A program made the translations under genes and the position numbers. Below, in pieces: positions 1 through 7,670 of a stretch of DNA of 12,367 nt. Location of the stretch: contig CANGUS010000028.1 of the NCBI GenBank assembly GCA_947457085.1, forward strand, positions 1-12,367. The letters are read 5' to 3'. A model generated the notes under the pieces. That model made no database searches and was not told where the DNA came from. It saw nothing but the letters and a program-made list of their open reading frames with translations. Origin of the DNA: Bacteroidota bacterium. Lineage in GTDB: Bacteria; Bacteroidota; Bacteroidia; Chitinophagales; Chitinophagaceae. Numbering within the stretch: position 1 is the first letter of the stretch; each line of letters starts with the position of its first letter.

Positions 1-222
1 CATGAAATCAGAGTAGCTTCATTGAAAACTTTGCAAACAAACCTCACCAATGCCAACAATTTAGTGACTACTGCGTACGGACAATTAAAACCCCTTAAAG
101 ATTTGCGTCAAGCTCAATACAATGATTTAAGCCAACGTTCCACAAGAATTAAAAATTCTATAAAATCCCAATTCGGACCTCAATCCACAGAGTACAAATT
201 AATCAAGGGCTTCAAAATCTAA
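1..222 (+). CDS. C-terminal end of a hypothetical protein (5' end outside window)
   Basis: The frame is open from the first base of the window to a TAA at 220-222, giving 73 residues, so this is the 3' end of a gene that starts to the left. An internal TTG at 22 could be read as a start, but the preceding codons are also open and nothing marks a start there. The fragment is polar and looks mostly helical: a Gln/Asn/Leu-rich stretch, then a Lys/Arg/Ser-rich segment, then an ending of the type FGPQSTEYKLIKGFKI. Similar basic endings (FGxxSxEYKxIKG) occur at the C-terminus of small uncharacterised Bacteroidota proteins, but this is recalled and not checked. I cannot assign a function. The gene is followed by a strong hairpin terminator 16 bp downstream. 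Confidence 0.6.
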   Translation, partial: HEIRVASLKTLQTNLTNANNLVTTAYGQLKPLKDLRQAQYNDLSQRSTRIKNSIKSQFGPQSTEYKLIKGFKI

Positions 223-237
223 TCGCTCTCACACAAT

Positions 238-271
238 AAAAAACTCGTAACATAAGTTACGAGTTTTTTTT
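238..271. terminator. Bidirectional intrinsic terminator between the left-edge gene and glmS
   Basis: A perfect 14-bp inverted repeat (238-251 against 256-269) with a 4-base ATAA loop. The core is ACTCGTAAC/GTTACGAGT, flanked by six A on the left and eight T on the right. Because the A and T runs are symmetric, the hairpin has a U-tract in both directions. It lies between two convergent genes (stops at 222 and 300), so it should end both transcripts. Confidence 0.9.
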
Positions 272-299
272 ATATCGATTAATGAAGGAAAATAACTGA

Positions 300-2141
300 T
301 TACTCCACCGTTACTGATTTTGCTAAGTTACGCGGCTGATCCACATTGCAACCTCTCATTAAAGCAATATGATAGGATAGTAATTGTAACGGAACAATCG
401 CTACCAATGGCGACAATAATTCATCGGTATCAGGTACTTCAATATAGTCATCTGCCAATCCTTTAATGGTTTCATCGCCTTCTAAAATAATGGCAATTAC
501 TTTTCCTTTTCTTGCTTTTACTTCTTGAATATTTGATACAATTTTTTCATGCGCACTCTTATTCGTAGCAATAAATACCACCGGCATATTTTCATCAATC
601 AATGCAATAGGACCATGTTTCATTTCAGCAGCAGGATAACCTTCTGCATGGATATAAGAAATTTCTTTTAGTTTCAAAGCCCCTTCTAAGGCAATCGGGA
701 AAGCCAATCCACGACCTAAATATAAAAAGTTCTTCGCCTCAAAATATTTAGCCGCAATCTCTTTAATTTTTACATCCAGTTTTAAAGTTTGTTTTACTTT
801 CTCTGGCACTTGCTCCATTTCATATAATATCGTGCGCAATCTTGATTGAGAAATCGTTCCTTTTGATTGAGCCAACTGCAATGCCATCAAAGTTAATATT
901 GTTACTTGAACCGTAAATGCTTTGGTAGAAGCAACTCCAATTTCAGGACCGGCATGGGTATATGATCCTGCATGTGCTTCTCGTGCAATAGACGAACCAA
1001 TCACATTGCAAATTCCATATATTAATGCTTGGCGTTCTTTCGCAATTTGAATAGCAGAAAGTGTATCTGCCGTTTCTCCCGATTGAGAGATCGCTAAAAC
1101 CACATCGTTTTGTGTAACAATCGGATTGCGATATCTAAACTCAGAGGCATACTCCACCTCAACAGGTACTCTCGCTAATTCTTCGATTAAATATTCACCA
1201 ATTAAACCACTGTGCCAAGAGGTACCACAAGCAGTAATGATAATTCGCTTCGCATTGTTAATTCGAGTAGCATATTCATTTACACCCCCTAATTTTATCC
1301 AACCTTGCTCGGCATTCATACGGCCCCTCATGCAATCTAAAATTACTTGCGGTTGCTCATATATTTCTTTAAGCATAAAATGCTCATAACCACCTTTTTC
1401 AATTTTCTCCAAATCCATTTCTAGTTTTTGGATGTAAGGGGTTTTCTCTAAATTGCCTAAGGTCTTAATATCCAATTGACCATTTCTATTTAAAACAGCA
1501 AATTCTTCATCGTTTAAATAAACGACATTATTGGTATATTCAATAATCGGTGACGCATCAGAGGCTACAAAGAATTCGTTTTGTCCAATACCAATCACCA
1601 AGGGACTGCCTTTACGAGCAGCAATAATTTTATCAGGTTCGTTTTTATCAATCACTACAATTGCATAAGCTCCAACCACTTCATTCAGCGCAACGCGAAC
1701 GGCCTCTTCGATCGTTCTTTTTTCTTCTTTTTGAATATCTTCAATTAAGTTTAACAAGACTTCCGTATCAGTATCACTTTCAAAAACATACCCCCTAGTT
1801 TCTAATTCCGCTTTTAGGGAAGCATAATTTTCGATAATCCCATTGTGAATAATTGCCAATCGATGGGAGTTCGATAAATGAGGATGTGCATTTCGATCGC
1901 AAGGCACACCATGCGTTGCCCAACGAGTATGTCCAATACCGATGTTACCAGCAATGTCATGATTTTTGGCAAAGTCTTCCAATACAGCCACTTTGCCTTC
2001 TTTTTTATAAACAGACAAGTTACCTTTATTTAATAAAGCAACTCCAGCACTGTCATAACCTCTATACTCTAATCTTCTTAATCCTTTGATTAAAATTGGA
2101 TAAGCTTCTCTTGAGCCAATGTAAGCAACAATTCCACACAT
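300..2141 (-). CDS. glmS: Glutamine--fructose-6-phosphate aminotransferase (isomerizing)
   Basis: Makes glucosamine-6-phosphate from fructose-6-phosphate and glutamine in the cytoplasm, the committed step to UDP-GlcNAc for peptidoglycan and LPS. At 613 aa it is full length for the family. The N-terminal class II glutaminase domain (about 1-220) starts MCGIVAYIG, so Cys2 becomes the N-terminal nucleophile after Met removal. HTRW (71-74), IHNGI (98-102) and SDTDTE (122-127) are the glutamine-site motifs. Two SIS sugar-phosphate domains follow, with CGTS at 305-308, SQSGET at 352-357, and E506/K508/H509 in AAEMKHGP. The C-terminus is the canonical NLAKSVTVE, with K608 matching the Schiff-base lysine of E. 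coli GlmS. It is the last gene of a minus-strand operon, 6 bp after the DUF4270 gene, so its expression should follow the promoter near 4440. The leader holds no room for a glmS ribozyme. Confidence 0.98.
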   Translation of the reverse strand: MCGIVAYIGSREAYPILIKGLRRLEYRGYDSAGVALLNKGNLSVYKKEGKVAVLEDFAKNHDIAGNIGIGHTRWATHGVPCDRNAHPHLSNSHRLAIIHNGIIENYASLKAELETRGYVFESDTDTEVLLNLIEDIQKEEKRTIEEAVRVALNEVVGAYAIVVIDKNEPDKIIAARKGSPLVIGIGQNEFFVASDASPIIEYTNNVVYLNDEEFAVLNRNGQLDIKTLGNLEKTPYIQKLEMDLEKIEKGGYEHFMLKEIYEQPQVILDCMRGRMNAEQGWIKLGGVNEYATRINNAKRIIITACGTSWHSGLIGEYLIEELARVPVEVEYASEFRYRNPIVTQNDVVLAISQSGETADTLSAIQIAKERQALIYGICNVIGSSIAREAHAGSYTHAGPEIGVASTKAFTVQVTILTLMALQLAQSKGTISQSRLRTILYEMEQVPEKVKQTLKLDVKIKEIAAKYFEAKNFLYLGRGLAFPIALEGALKLKEISYIHAEGYPAAEMKHGPIALIDENMPVVFIATNKSAHEKIVSNIQEVKARKGKVIAIILEGDETIKGLADDYIEVPDTDELLSPLVAIVPLQLLSYHIALMRGCNVDQPRNLAKSVTVE

Positions 2142-2147
2142 AATAAA

Positions 2148-3563
2148 TTATTTTATTTTTGTATATATTAAATTTAATCTAGGTTTCATTGAGGTAATTG
2201 TACTGCTGCTTCCGATTAATTTAGATTGAAAAGCACCAGGTGTTCCTGCATTTAATCCCATAATTTTAAGACTAAAGGTAGTATTTTTTTGAGATATGGC
2301 CTTTTGAAATGTTTCTGTCAATGCAAATCGGTATTGTATATAAGTCATTCCTAAAAAACTCACTTGATATCGCCTACCATCAACAAAATTGGTACCAAAA
2401 GTTGCATAATCACTCACTATTTTATCAGCACCATTTGCATCCACTTGAAAAACTTGCAATCTTGGTATTAATCCTGCTTTTAAGGTATCGCTCATTAAAT
2501 TGGTAGGCTCAACGCAATTGAAGGTTAATTCGGCTTTATTAACAATATGATTTCCTATCGTCAATAAATTGGGGAATCTTAACAACGCAGCTATTCCTGG
2601 CTCACTTTGTAAATACAATATCGGATCTCCTGCTGGATTATTGGTGTTTAAATATGTAAAGGCATTTGACCCAACATAATTTCTAGTAATATGACAAAAA
2701 CGATTGCTGTTGTTGGCATCAAAACCAAAAATAGAGTTGGTAGTATCTTGCGTTCCACTCGTATTGGTATATCTGTAATAGATATACATTCTGGTTCCAT
2801 AGGTATTAAAATAACCAATCGTATTGCCTATGCTTGAATCTGCTGGGGTTACATAAAAACCTTTCCACCATTGATTATAAGTAGCATTGGTAGCCATTGC
2901 CCCATTCGCTCCTAAATCAATTTGTTTTTGTAAACTATCTTCAAACCACTCAGGTAATTTAAATCGCAATTGTGGAATTAATTTTCCTGTCCCTACGGAA
3001 GGTGAATCTGTTCTGAATGTATTGAAATTTACTACCTGACTTGCCAAGACTTCAGAAGTGTACACATCCTTCGTTGTTTCATATTGAGCAGAATCTCTAG
3101 AAAAAGATTGTAAGGAACGATACACATTAAATTTTTGTGGCACAGCATTAATCGTATCACCGAAAGAAGAACGATAAGGAATGGCCAATATAATTGAATC
3201 GACTTGTACATTCGTTCCTTTATAGTTAAATAAGTTATTGGGCGGTAATACTTCTGTATGAAAACCAGCAACCATTTTCCCAAAATTTATATCCGAAATC
3301 ACCCCTAATGGATGATAATAAGAACTAGAATTAGAAATTCGAGTGGTTCCATTTAATCCACCAGTCAATACAGAATCTTGGTAAACATTATTCGTAATGA
3401 CTGTCAAACTCGTATCCTGAAAAGTATTGATGTTATCAATTGGTGGAACTAAATCAGGTGGTAAAATGGTATTTTCTTTACAAGAAGAGATGAAAACAAT
3501 CCCTAATATAATGATATTGATTCCTAATAAACTGAATCCTTTCTTTTTGAATATCTTGCCCAT
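2148..3563 (-). CDS. DUF4270 family lipoprotein
   Basis: A 471-aa exported lipoprotein of unknown function, found in Bacteroidota. The N-terminus has a basic stretch (KIFKKKG), a hydrophobic segment at about 11-26 and a lipobox ending ISSC, with Cys28 as the lipidated residue. The mature start KENTILPPDLVPPIDNINTF fits the DUF4270 beginning (a DL-P-x-D type motif just after the cysteine). The rest is rich in Ser, Thr, Asn and aromatic residues with alternating beta-type patterns, and I see no enzymatic motif. No Asp follows Cys+1 (it is Lys), so outer-membrane sorting is plausible but not shown. It sits 13 bp after the half-GT5 gene and 6 bp before glmS. As I recall, this gene order is common in the phylum, which suggests a role in envelope or glycan assembly (inference). 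Confidence 0.88.
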   Translation of the reverse strand: MGKIFKKKGFSLLGINIIILGIVFISSCKENTILPPDLVPPIDNINTFQDTSLTVITNNVYQDSVLTGGLNGTTRISNSSSYYHPLGVISDINFGKMVAGFHTEVLPPNNLFNYKGTNVQVDSIILAIPYRSSFGDTINAVPQKFNVYRSLQSFSRDSAQYETTKDVYTSEVLASQVVNFNTFRTDSPSVGTGKLIPQLRFKLPEWFEDSLQKQIDLGANGAMATNATYNQWWKGFYVTPADSSIGNTIGYFNTYGTRMYIYYRYTNTSGTQDTTNSIFGFDANNSNRFCHITRNYVGSNAFTYLNTNNPAGDPILYLQSEPGIAALLRFPNLLTIGNHIVNKAELTFNCVEPTNLMSDTLKAGLIPRLQVFQVDANGADKIVSDYATFGTNFVDGRRYQVSFLGMTYIQYRFALTETFQKAISQKNTTFSLKIMGLNAGTPGAFQSKLIGSSSTITSMKPRLNLIYTKIK

Positions 3564-3576
3564 TTATATTAATTCC

Positions 3577-4401
3577 CTATTTGCCTGCCAAGTTACTATA
3601 AAGTTCCATAATATCCGTCACATCATCTGAAGCTGGATCGAAATTTAACACTTTCTTATTACGGGAAGGCTTAATAGCAGCAATAATCTGTTCATCAATA
3701 GCCGGATCACCCAAAATGACTGCATCGGCGTGCTTAGCTCCACCTATAAACATATCGGCGTTTTCTCCCTCATTATATAGTTCAATATCTTTTTCTTTGA
3801 GTGGTGTGCTCGCAATAATTTGCTTAGAAAATGAATCCCCTAATTTTTCTTTGATCGTATTTTTAGTTACCGAAAATACGATTTTAGAATTGGCGAAAAC
3901 AGGTTCTTTTTTATAATGCGATTTAATATACATAGGTATCAATGCGCTCATCCAACCATGTACATGTATAATATCAGGAGGCCATCCAAATTTTTTAACG
4001 GTTTCTAAAGCCCCTTTGCAAAAAAAGATTGTTCTTTCTGCATTGTCGTCAAAAGCAACCCCATTGTCATCATGAAAGGTAGTTTTGCGTTTATACATAT
4101 CCTCATTATCCATGAAATATACTTGCAATCGAGCATTGGGCAACGAAGCCACTTTGATTACTAAAGGATGATCTTCTTTATCTACTTGAATATTAATACC
4201 AGACAATCTTACCACTTCATGAAGACGATGTCTTCTTTCATTGATAGCACCAAAACGAGGCATAATCGCACGAACTTCGTATCCTGAGTCATTTGATTTA
4301 ACAGCCAACATATTCAATATTTTTGCGAAATCAGTCTCTTCATTATAAGGTGCAAATTCATGCGAAATGAAAAGAATTTTTTTCTTTTGTATTACAGCCA
4401 T
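3577..4401 (-). CDS. Half-size glycogen/starch-synthase-like protein (GT5 N-terminal domain only)
   Basis: A 274-aa protein matching only the N-terminal Rossmann-like half of GT5 glycogen synthases. KKILFISHEFAPY (7-19) resembles the start of GlgA, GYEVRAIMPRFG (40-51) resembles the GHEV-x-x-x-x-P-x-Y region, and IIHVHGWMSALIPMYIK (144-160) resembles the HxHDW-x-x-x-L-x-P-x-Y-L-K segment. The family's KTGGL nucleotide-sugar-binding motif is replaced by NEETDFAKIL (20-29), and HDW has become HGW. The C-terminal GT-B domain is absent, and the tail is short and acidic (PASDDVTDIMELYSNLAGK). Real glycogen synthases are about 470 aa or longer. Annotation pipelines often call such proteins glycogen synthase, but these changes make ordinary ADP-glucose transfer unlikely; a binding or regulatory role in the glmS operon is possible (inference). 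There is no frameshift or disrupted remnant downstream, so this looks like a native short form. First gene of the operon. Confidence 0.85.
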   Translation of the reverse strand: MAVIQKKKILFISHEFAPYNEETDFAKILNMLAVKSNDSGYEVRAIMPRFGAINERRHRLHEVVRLSGINIQVDKEDHPLVIKVASLPNARLQVYFMDNEDMYKRKTTFHDDNGVAFDDNAERTIFFCKGALETVKKFGWPPDIIHVHGWMSALIPMYIKSHYKKEPVFANSKIVFSVTKNTIKEKLGDSFSKQIIASTPLKEKDIELYNEGENADMFIGGAKHADAVILGDPAIDEQIIAAIKPSRNKKVLNFDPASDDVTDIMELYSNLAGK

Positions 4402-4439
4402 CGTGTTATTTTAATTGAATAGATTTTACAATCGGATTG

Positions 4440-4447
4440 CAAATGTA
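4440..4447 (-). promoter_or_regulatory. Probable -7 element for the half-GT5/DUF4270/glmS operon
   Basis: Read on the minus strand, this is TACATTTG, an exact match to the Bacteroidota -7 consensus TAnnTTTG. Transcription would start about 5-6 bases further, near 4434, giving a leader of roughly 30 bases to the ATG at 4401. I do not see a clean -33 TTTG at the usual distance. It lies back to back with the panC promoter in a 102-bp intergenic region. Confidence 0.55.
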
Positions 4448-4468
4448 CTGTTTTTTTCTCTAAATTGG

Positions 4469-4497
4469 TTGATTTTGATTTAGCTGCCCTATATTTG
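4469..4497 (+). promoter_or_regulatory. panC promoter (-33 TTG and -7 TATATTTG)
   Basis: TATATTTG at 4490-4497 matches TAnnTTTG exactly, and TTG at 4469-4471 lies 18 bp upstream, within the expected spacing. The panC ATG at 4504 comes only 6 bases after the -7 element, so the transcript would begin at or within a base or two of the ATG (leaderless or nearly so). This also argues against the upstream in-frame TTG at 4465, which would lie inside the promoter. Confidence 0.65.
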
Positions 4498-4503
4498 ACT
4501 GAT

Positions 4504-5337
4504 ATGTTCATCGTTAAAAAAATCCTCGAATTACAAAATTTATTGCGTCAAAAGACTTCTATAGGCTTTGTTCCTACGATGGGTGCCCTTCATGAAGGAC
4601 ATATTTCATTGATTGAAAAATCAAAATCTGAAAATGAGACTACGGTTTGTAGCATTTTTATTAACCCGACTCAATTTAACAACCTAACTGATTTAGAAAA
4701 ATACCCTGTAACCATTGATGCGGATATTGAAAAATTAATTGCAGCCAAAACGGATGTCCTTTTTTTGCCTTCGGTTGAAGAAATGTATCCCCATGGGATG
4801 GAAAACATACCGATTTATGATATTGGCTATTTAGATACTGTATTGGACGGGAAATTTAGACCCGGACATTTTAATGGAGTATCCTTAATCGTACATAAGT
4901 TATTAAATGCAGTAAAACCCCATAAATTGTATTTAGGCGAAAAAGATTTTCAACAATGCCTGGTAATTAAACGAATGATTGCCTTACAAAACTTACAGGT
5001 TGAAGTAATCACCTGTCCTACTCTTCGTGAGACAGATGGATTAGCCAAAAGCTCCCGAAATACCCGCTTATCAATCGAAGCAAGGGCCAAAGCTCCATTA
5101 ATATATAATTGTTTATTGTCTTTTAAAGACTCTTTTAACACCACTACATTTCATCAACTACAGCAAAATTGGATTCAAAAACTAACTCAAAATGGTTTTG
5201 AACCTGAATATATTATATTAGCAAATGCAGATAACTTAGACATATTAACCGAATTTGATGAATCAAAAAAAATGGTAGTATTAATCGCTACTTTTTTAGA
5301 CGGCGTTCGATTAATTGACAACTACAGAATAAATTAA
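4504..5337 (+). CDS. panC: Pantothenate synthetase (pantoate--beta-alanine ligase)
   Basis: Joins pantoate and beta-alanine, using ATP through a pantoyl-adenylate intermediate, to make pantothenate (vitamin B5, CoA precursor); cytosolic. The 277-aa protein is of usual length. Motifs in order: PTMGALHEGH (24-33, ATP-binding HxxH-type signature with H30 and H33), FINPTQF (52-58), GKFRPGHFNGV (116-126), GEKDFQQ (145-151) and RETDGLAKSSRN (175-186). I chose ATG 4504 because it leads directly into the family N-terminus and follows the -7 element; an in-frame TTG at 4465 would add 13 residues with no counterpart in the family. The beta-alanine supplier panD lies 2.5 kb downstream on the same strand, separated by an inverted peptidase gene; panB is not in the window. 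The 3' end nearly touches the convergent peptidase gene. Confidence 0.96.
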   Translation: MFIVKKILELQNLLRQKTSIGFVPTMGALHEGHISLIEKSKSENETTVCSIFINPTQFNNLTDLEKYPVTIDADIEKLIAAKTDVLFLPSVEEMYPHGMENIPIYDIGYLDTVLDGKFRPGHFNGVSLIVHKLLNAVKPHKLYLGEKDFQQCLVIKRMIALQNLQVEVITCPTLRETDGLAKSSRNTRLSIEARAKAPLIYNCLLSFKDSFNTTTFHQLQQNWIQKLTQNGFEPEYIILANADNLDILTEFDESKKMVVLIATFLDGVRLIDNYRIN

Positions 5338-5339
5338 TA

Positions 5340-7670
5340 TTATTTTAAATTTTTAATTACCTCTAAGGCTTTATCAAGCACTTCATCTCTATTTTCTTTT
5401 ATCCCTTCTTTGGTAGGATAAACTACATAGTCTGGTTTTAAACCCACGCTTTGGTAATTGCCATTTTGTAAATCTGAGAGCCCTATATTTTTAGAACTCG
5501 AATAGTAAAACTCCACATCGTCGTATATGCGTATTTTATTGATAATACCGGTAGCGCCCGCTGTATTTTCCCCTATAAATATACCACATTTGCCATATTT
5601 GGATCTAACTAAATTAAGCTCCACGCTTCCCATTGTTCTATAATTGACTAAGTATACTATTTTGGGCTTTAATACTAATTGTGACTTTGATTGTTGCAAG
5701 TAACTTACCGTGTCGTATTTAAAATCAGCAACTGGTTGAAACGTTTTTTTAACCACATTCAATTTTTTGTCTAAATCGATAGTAGGAATATGCGTATCTA
5801 AATAATTGAGAAAAGCATTATTTGCTTTACCTCTTAAATCAATCATTACATACTGATAATTATTAAATATTTTCACCAAGCTATCTACTTTATCTTCTGT
5901 AATCTGCATGGGTTTATTCTTAGAACCCACAGTATTTTCCTGATAATAATATACCTGACCGCTTTTCATTTTTTGCTCTATATCATTTTTATACTGTTGC
6001 TCTTCATTTTCATCATTCAATGAATCTGTAGCAGATTGAGTAGAAGGGGCTTGAGCAATCGTTTGATTTTTTGAGGTAAATACCTCTTTCCATATTTTAT
6101 TATTTCGATTAACAATAACTTCTGTTGAGTCTGCGTCAAATATTTCCAATAATTTACTGATTGCTAATTGTTGATTTATTTTAGCAATTGAAAATCGATT
6201 GTATTCTTTTATTAAACTATCAATAGCTACATTATTGATTTTAAGCACCACATCGCCTGGCTCAATAACGCTGCCAGCTTTTTTTATGTTCGAAACAACA
6301 CATTCATGTTGAGTCAATGCTATATTTATTGGAATTCTAAATTTTTTACGTGGCTCTTTTACTAGACTACGATAGGCTATGGTTGCATGTGGATCATTTA
6401 ACCAAGATATATATTTTATATAAATGTCATTTGGATTAAAATCTACAGTTGATTTTTCCAGCGCATGTAAAAAGCACAATAAGAAGTAATTGTTTTTTTG
6501 ATTAAAATTATTTTCCCGATAAGGATAATCATGGTACAACTGACTCCAAATTTCAATAGCCATGGCTATTCTTTGTTGATTCATAGGCGCATTACTATCT
6601 ACTAGTGCCTTTAATTGGATAGAAAATTGCTCAAGCTCCTTTTTATTTGAACTGGGATAGATAGAAGTATCATTGGCAAATACTTGCAAGGGAACAAATG
6701 CATGATAATCACCGATTAATTTAATTTCAAAAGGATTTTCAATATCTCTCGGTTGATATAATATTTGATCTTGGACCGAAGATAATTTCAATGAAAACTT
6801 ACCTTCTTTGACTGCTGAATTGTTTTTTTCAACAATCCTTCCACCAATAAAAGGATCTTCCCAGCCGACTAAACTCCCCAATGGCGAATAATTTTCAAAT
6901 CCTGTATTATTAAAATTAATTTTTTGCCACAAGTTATTTTCATACTTCTCAATTTGCAAATCATCTACATAAATCGTACCTGACGAAGGGAAGTTAAAAT
7001 TCAATTTATCTACACTAATCTCTTCAGGATAATCAATTTCTTGGGAGTACAACGCCCATTCATTTTTGTTTACTTTAATCGTATAATCCAAAAATGTTTT
7101 CGTTTTTCTATTATATGGCATCAGTTGAAAAAAGGCCAAATTAGAATCGATTGTTCCTTCCCACTTTGCCCAAAAAGAAACTTTTATTTTCTTCCCTAAT
7201 ATCCCTTTTTGTTTGGGATTAAAGAGCTGAACAAGCTGATATTTAATATTTTTTTGCTGATATATATAATTTAAACTCGTGGTAGCGAATACTTGTTTTT
7301 TATTGACATTTAAAGCAATTTTATGTTGCCAAAATTTAGTTGTAGGATACGCTCTTGGATTGGCAGGAGTTATTTTTCGCATATCAAACACATTCTTTTT
7401 ATTTATTTGCACACCCGGTGCTATTGTTTGAAATAAAGCCTTGGATTTATTGATAAAAACTTCGTCATTCTCGTTTTCGAGGGCTAATTGATAACCCTTA
7501 TATGCCAATGCATGCCAAGGAAAATTGATTAAATTGGGTTCTGGATAATAAAATTTAATCGTTGAATATAATTTTGAAAAAGCAATTATTTTTTCATCCG
7601 CTGTACTTTGAGCAAGTGATTTTAAACTCAGCCCAACAAATAGTATTAATAAGTAAAAAGCATGTTTCAT
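5340..7670 (-). CDS. Secreted S41-family (tail-specific/tricorn-like) peptidase with a carbohydrate-binding-like insert
   Basis: A 776-aa exported protein. Signal peptide at 1-20 (MKHAF then a hydrophobic core, probable cleavage SLA/Q). Residues about 25-65 (FSKLYSTIKFYYPEPN) match the N-terminal helical segment of S41 proteins of the type LWG-x-x-KYFHP. Residues about 100-310 look like a beta-sandwich insert; VSFWAKWEG and GTIYVDDLQIEK resemble galactose-binding/CBM-like domains. WLNDPHATIAY (423-433) corresponds to the DGH motif. A PDZ-like segment follows (about 450-525, with PGDVVLKINN), then an acidic linker (about 541-570). The protease core has VMIDLRG (608-614), TMGSVELN with candidate nucleophile Ser682, GENTAGATG (700-708) and VGLKPDY (742-748). 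A Ctp-type catalytic Lys is not seen near TAGATG, so a tricorn/IRBP-like Ser-His arrangement is more likely. Substrate unknown. It lies inverted between panC and panD, and its promoter is not clear. Confidence 0.85.
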   Translation of the reverse strand: MKHAFYLLILFVGLSLKSLAQSTADEKIIAFSKLYSTIKFYYPEPNLINFPWHALAYKGYQLALENENDEVFINKSKALFQTIAPGVQINKKNVFDMRKITPANPRAYPTTKFWQHKIALNVNKKQVFATTSLNYIYQQKNIKYQLVQLFNPKQKGILGKKIKVSFWAKWEGTIDSNLAFFQLMPYNRKTKTFLDYTIKVNKNEWALYSQEIDYPEEISVDKLNFNFPSSGTIYVDDLQIEKYENNLWQKINFNNTGFENYSPLGSLVGWEDPFIGGRIVEKNNSAVKEGKFSLKLSSVQDQILYQPRDIENPFEIKLIGDYHAFVPLQVFANDTSIYPSSNKKELEQFSIQLKALVDSNAPMNQQRIAMAIEIWSQLYHDYPYRENNFNQKNNYFLLCFLHALEKSTVDFNPNDIYIKYISWLNDPHATIAYRSLVKEPRKKFRIPINIALTQHECVVSNIKKAGSVIEPGDVVLKINNVAIDSLIKEYNRFSIAKINQQLAISKLLEIFDADSTEVIVNRNNKIWKEVFTSKNQTIAQAPSTQSATDSLNDENEEQQYKNDIEQKMKSGQVYYYQENTVGSKNKPMQITEDKVDSLVKIFNNYQYVMIDLRGKANNAFLNYLDTHIPTIDLDKKLNVVKKTFQPVADFKYDTVSYLQQSKSQLVLKPKIVYLVNYRTMGSVELNLVRSKYGKCGIFIGENTAGATGIINKIRIYDDVEFYYSSSKNIGLSDLQNGNYQSVGLKPDYVVYPTKEGIKENRDEVLDKALEVIKNLK

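Noticed and set aside
22..24. TTG as the true start of the left-edge gene
   Set aside because: The frame is open upstream to base 1 and nothing marks a start, so it is treated as the 3' end of a longer gene.
2142..2200. Possible glmS ribozyme upstream of glmS
   Set aside because: Only 6 bp separate glmS from the coding DUF4270 gene, and no ribozyme-like structure is visible. The glmS ribozyme is known from Firmicutes-type leaders.
3032..3283. Minus-strand frame of 83 codons inside the DUF4270 gene
   Set aside because: It overlaps a full-length lipoprotein gene in another frame and shows no recognisable motif.
3577..4401. Half-GT5 gene as a broken glycogen synthase pseudogene
   Set aside because: The frame is intact with a coherent C-terminus, no remnant of the second domain follows, and the DUF4270 gene starts 13 bp later.
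4465..4503. Upstream TTG start for panC adding 13 residues
   Set aside because: The added part has no counterpart in PanC and overlaps the predicted promoter, while ATG 4504 gives the family N-terminus.
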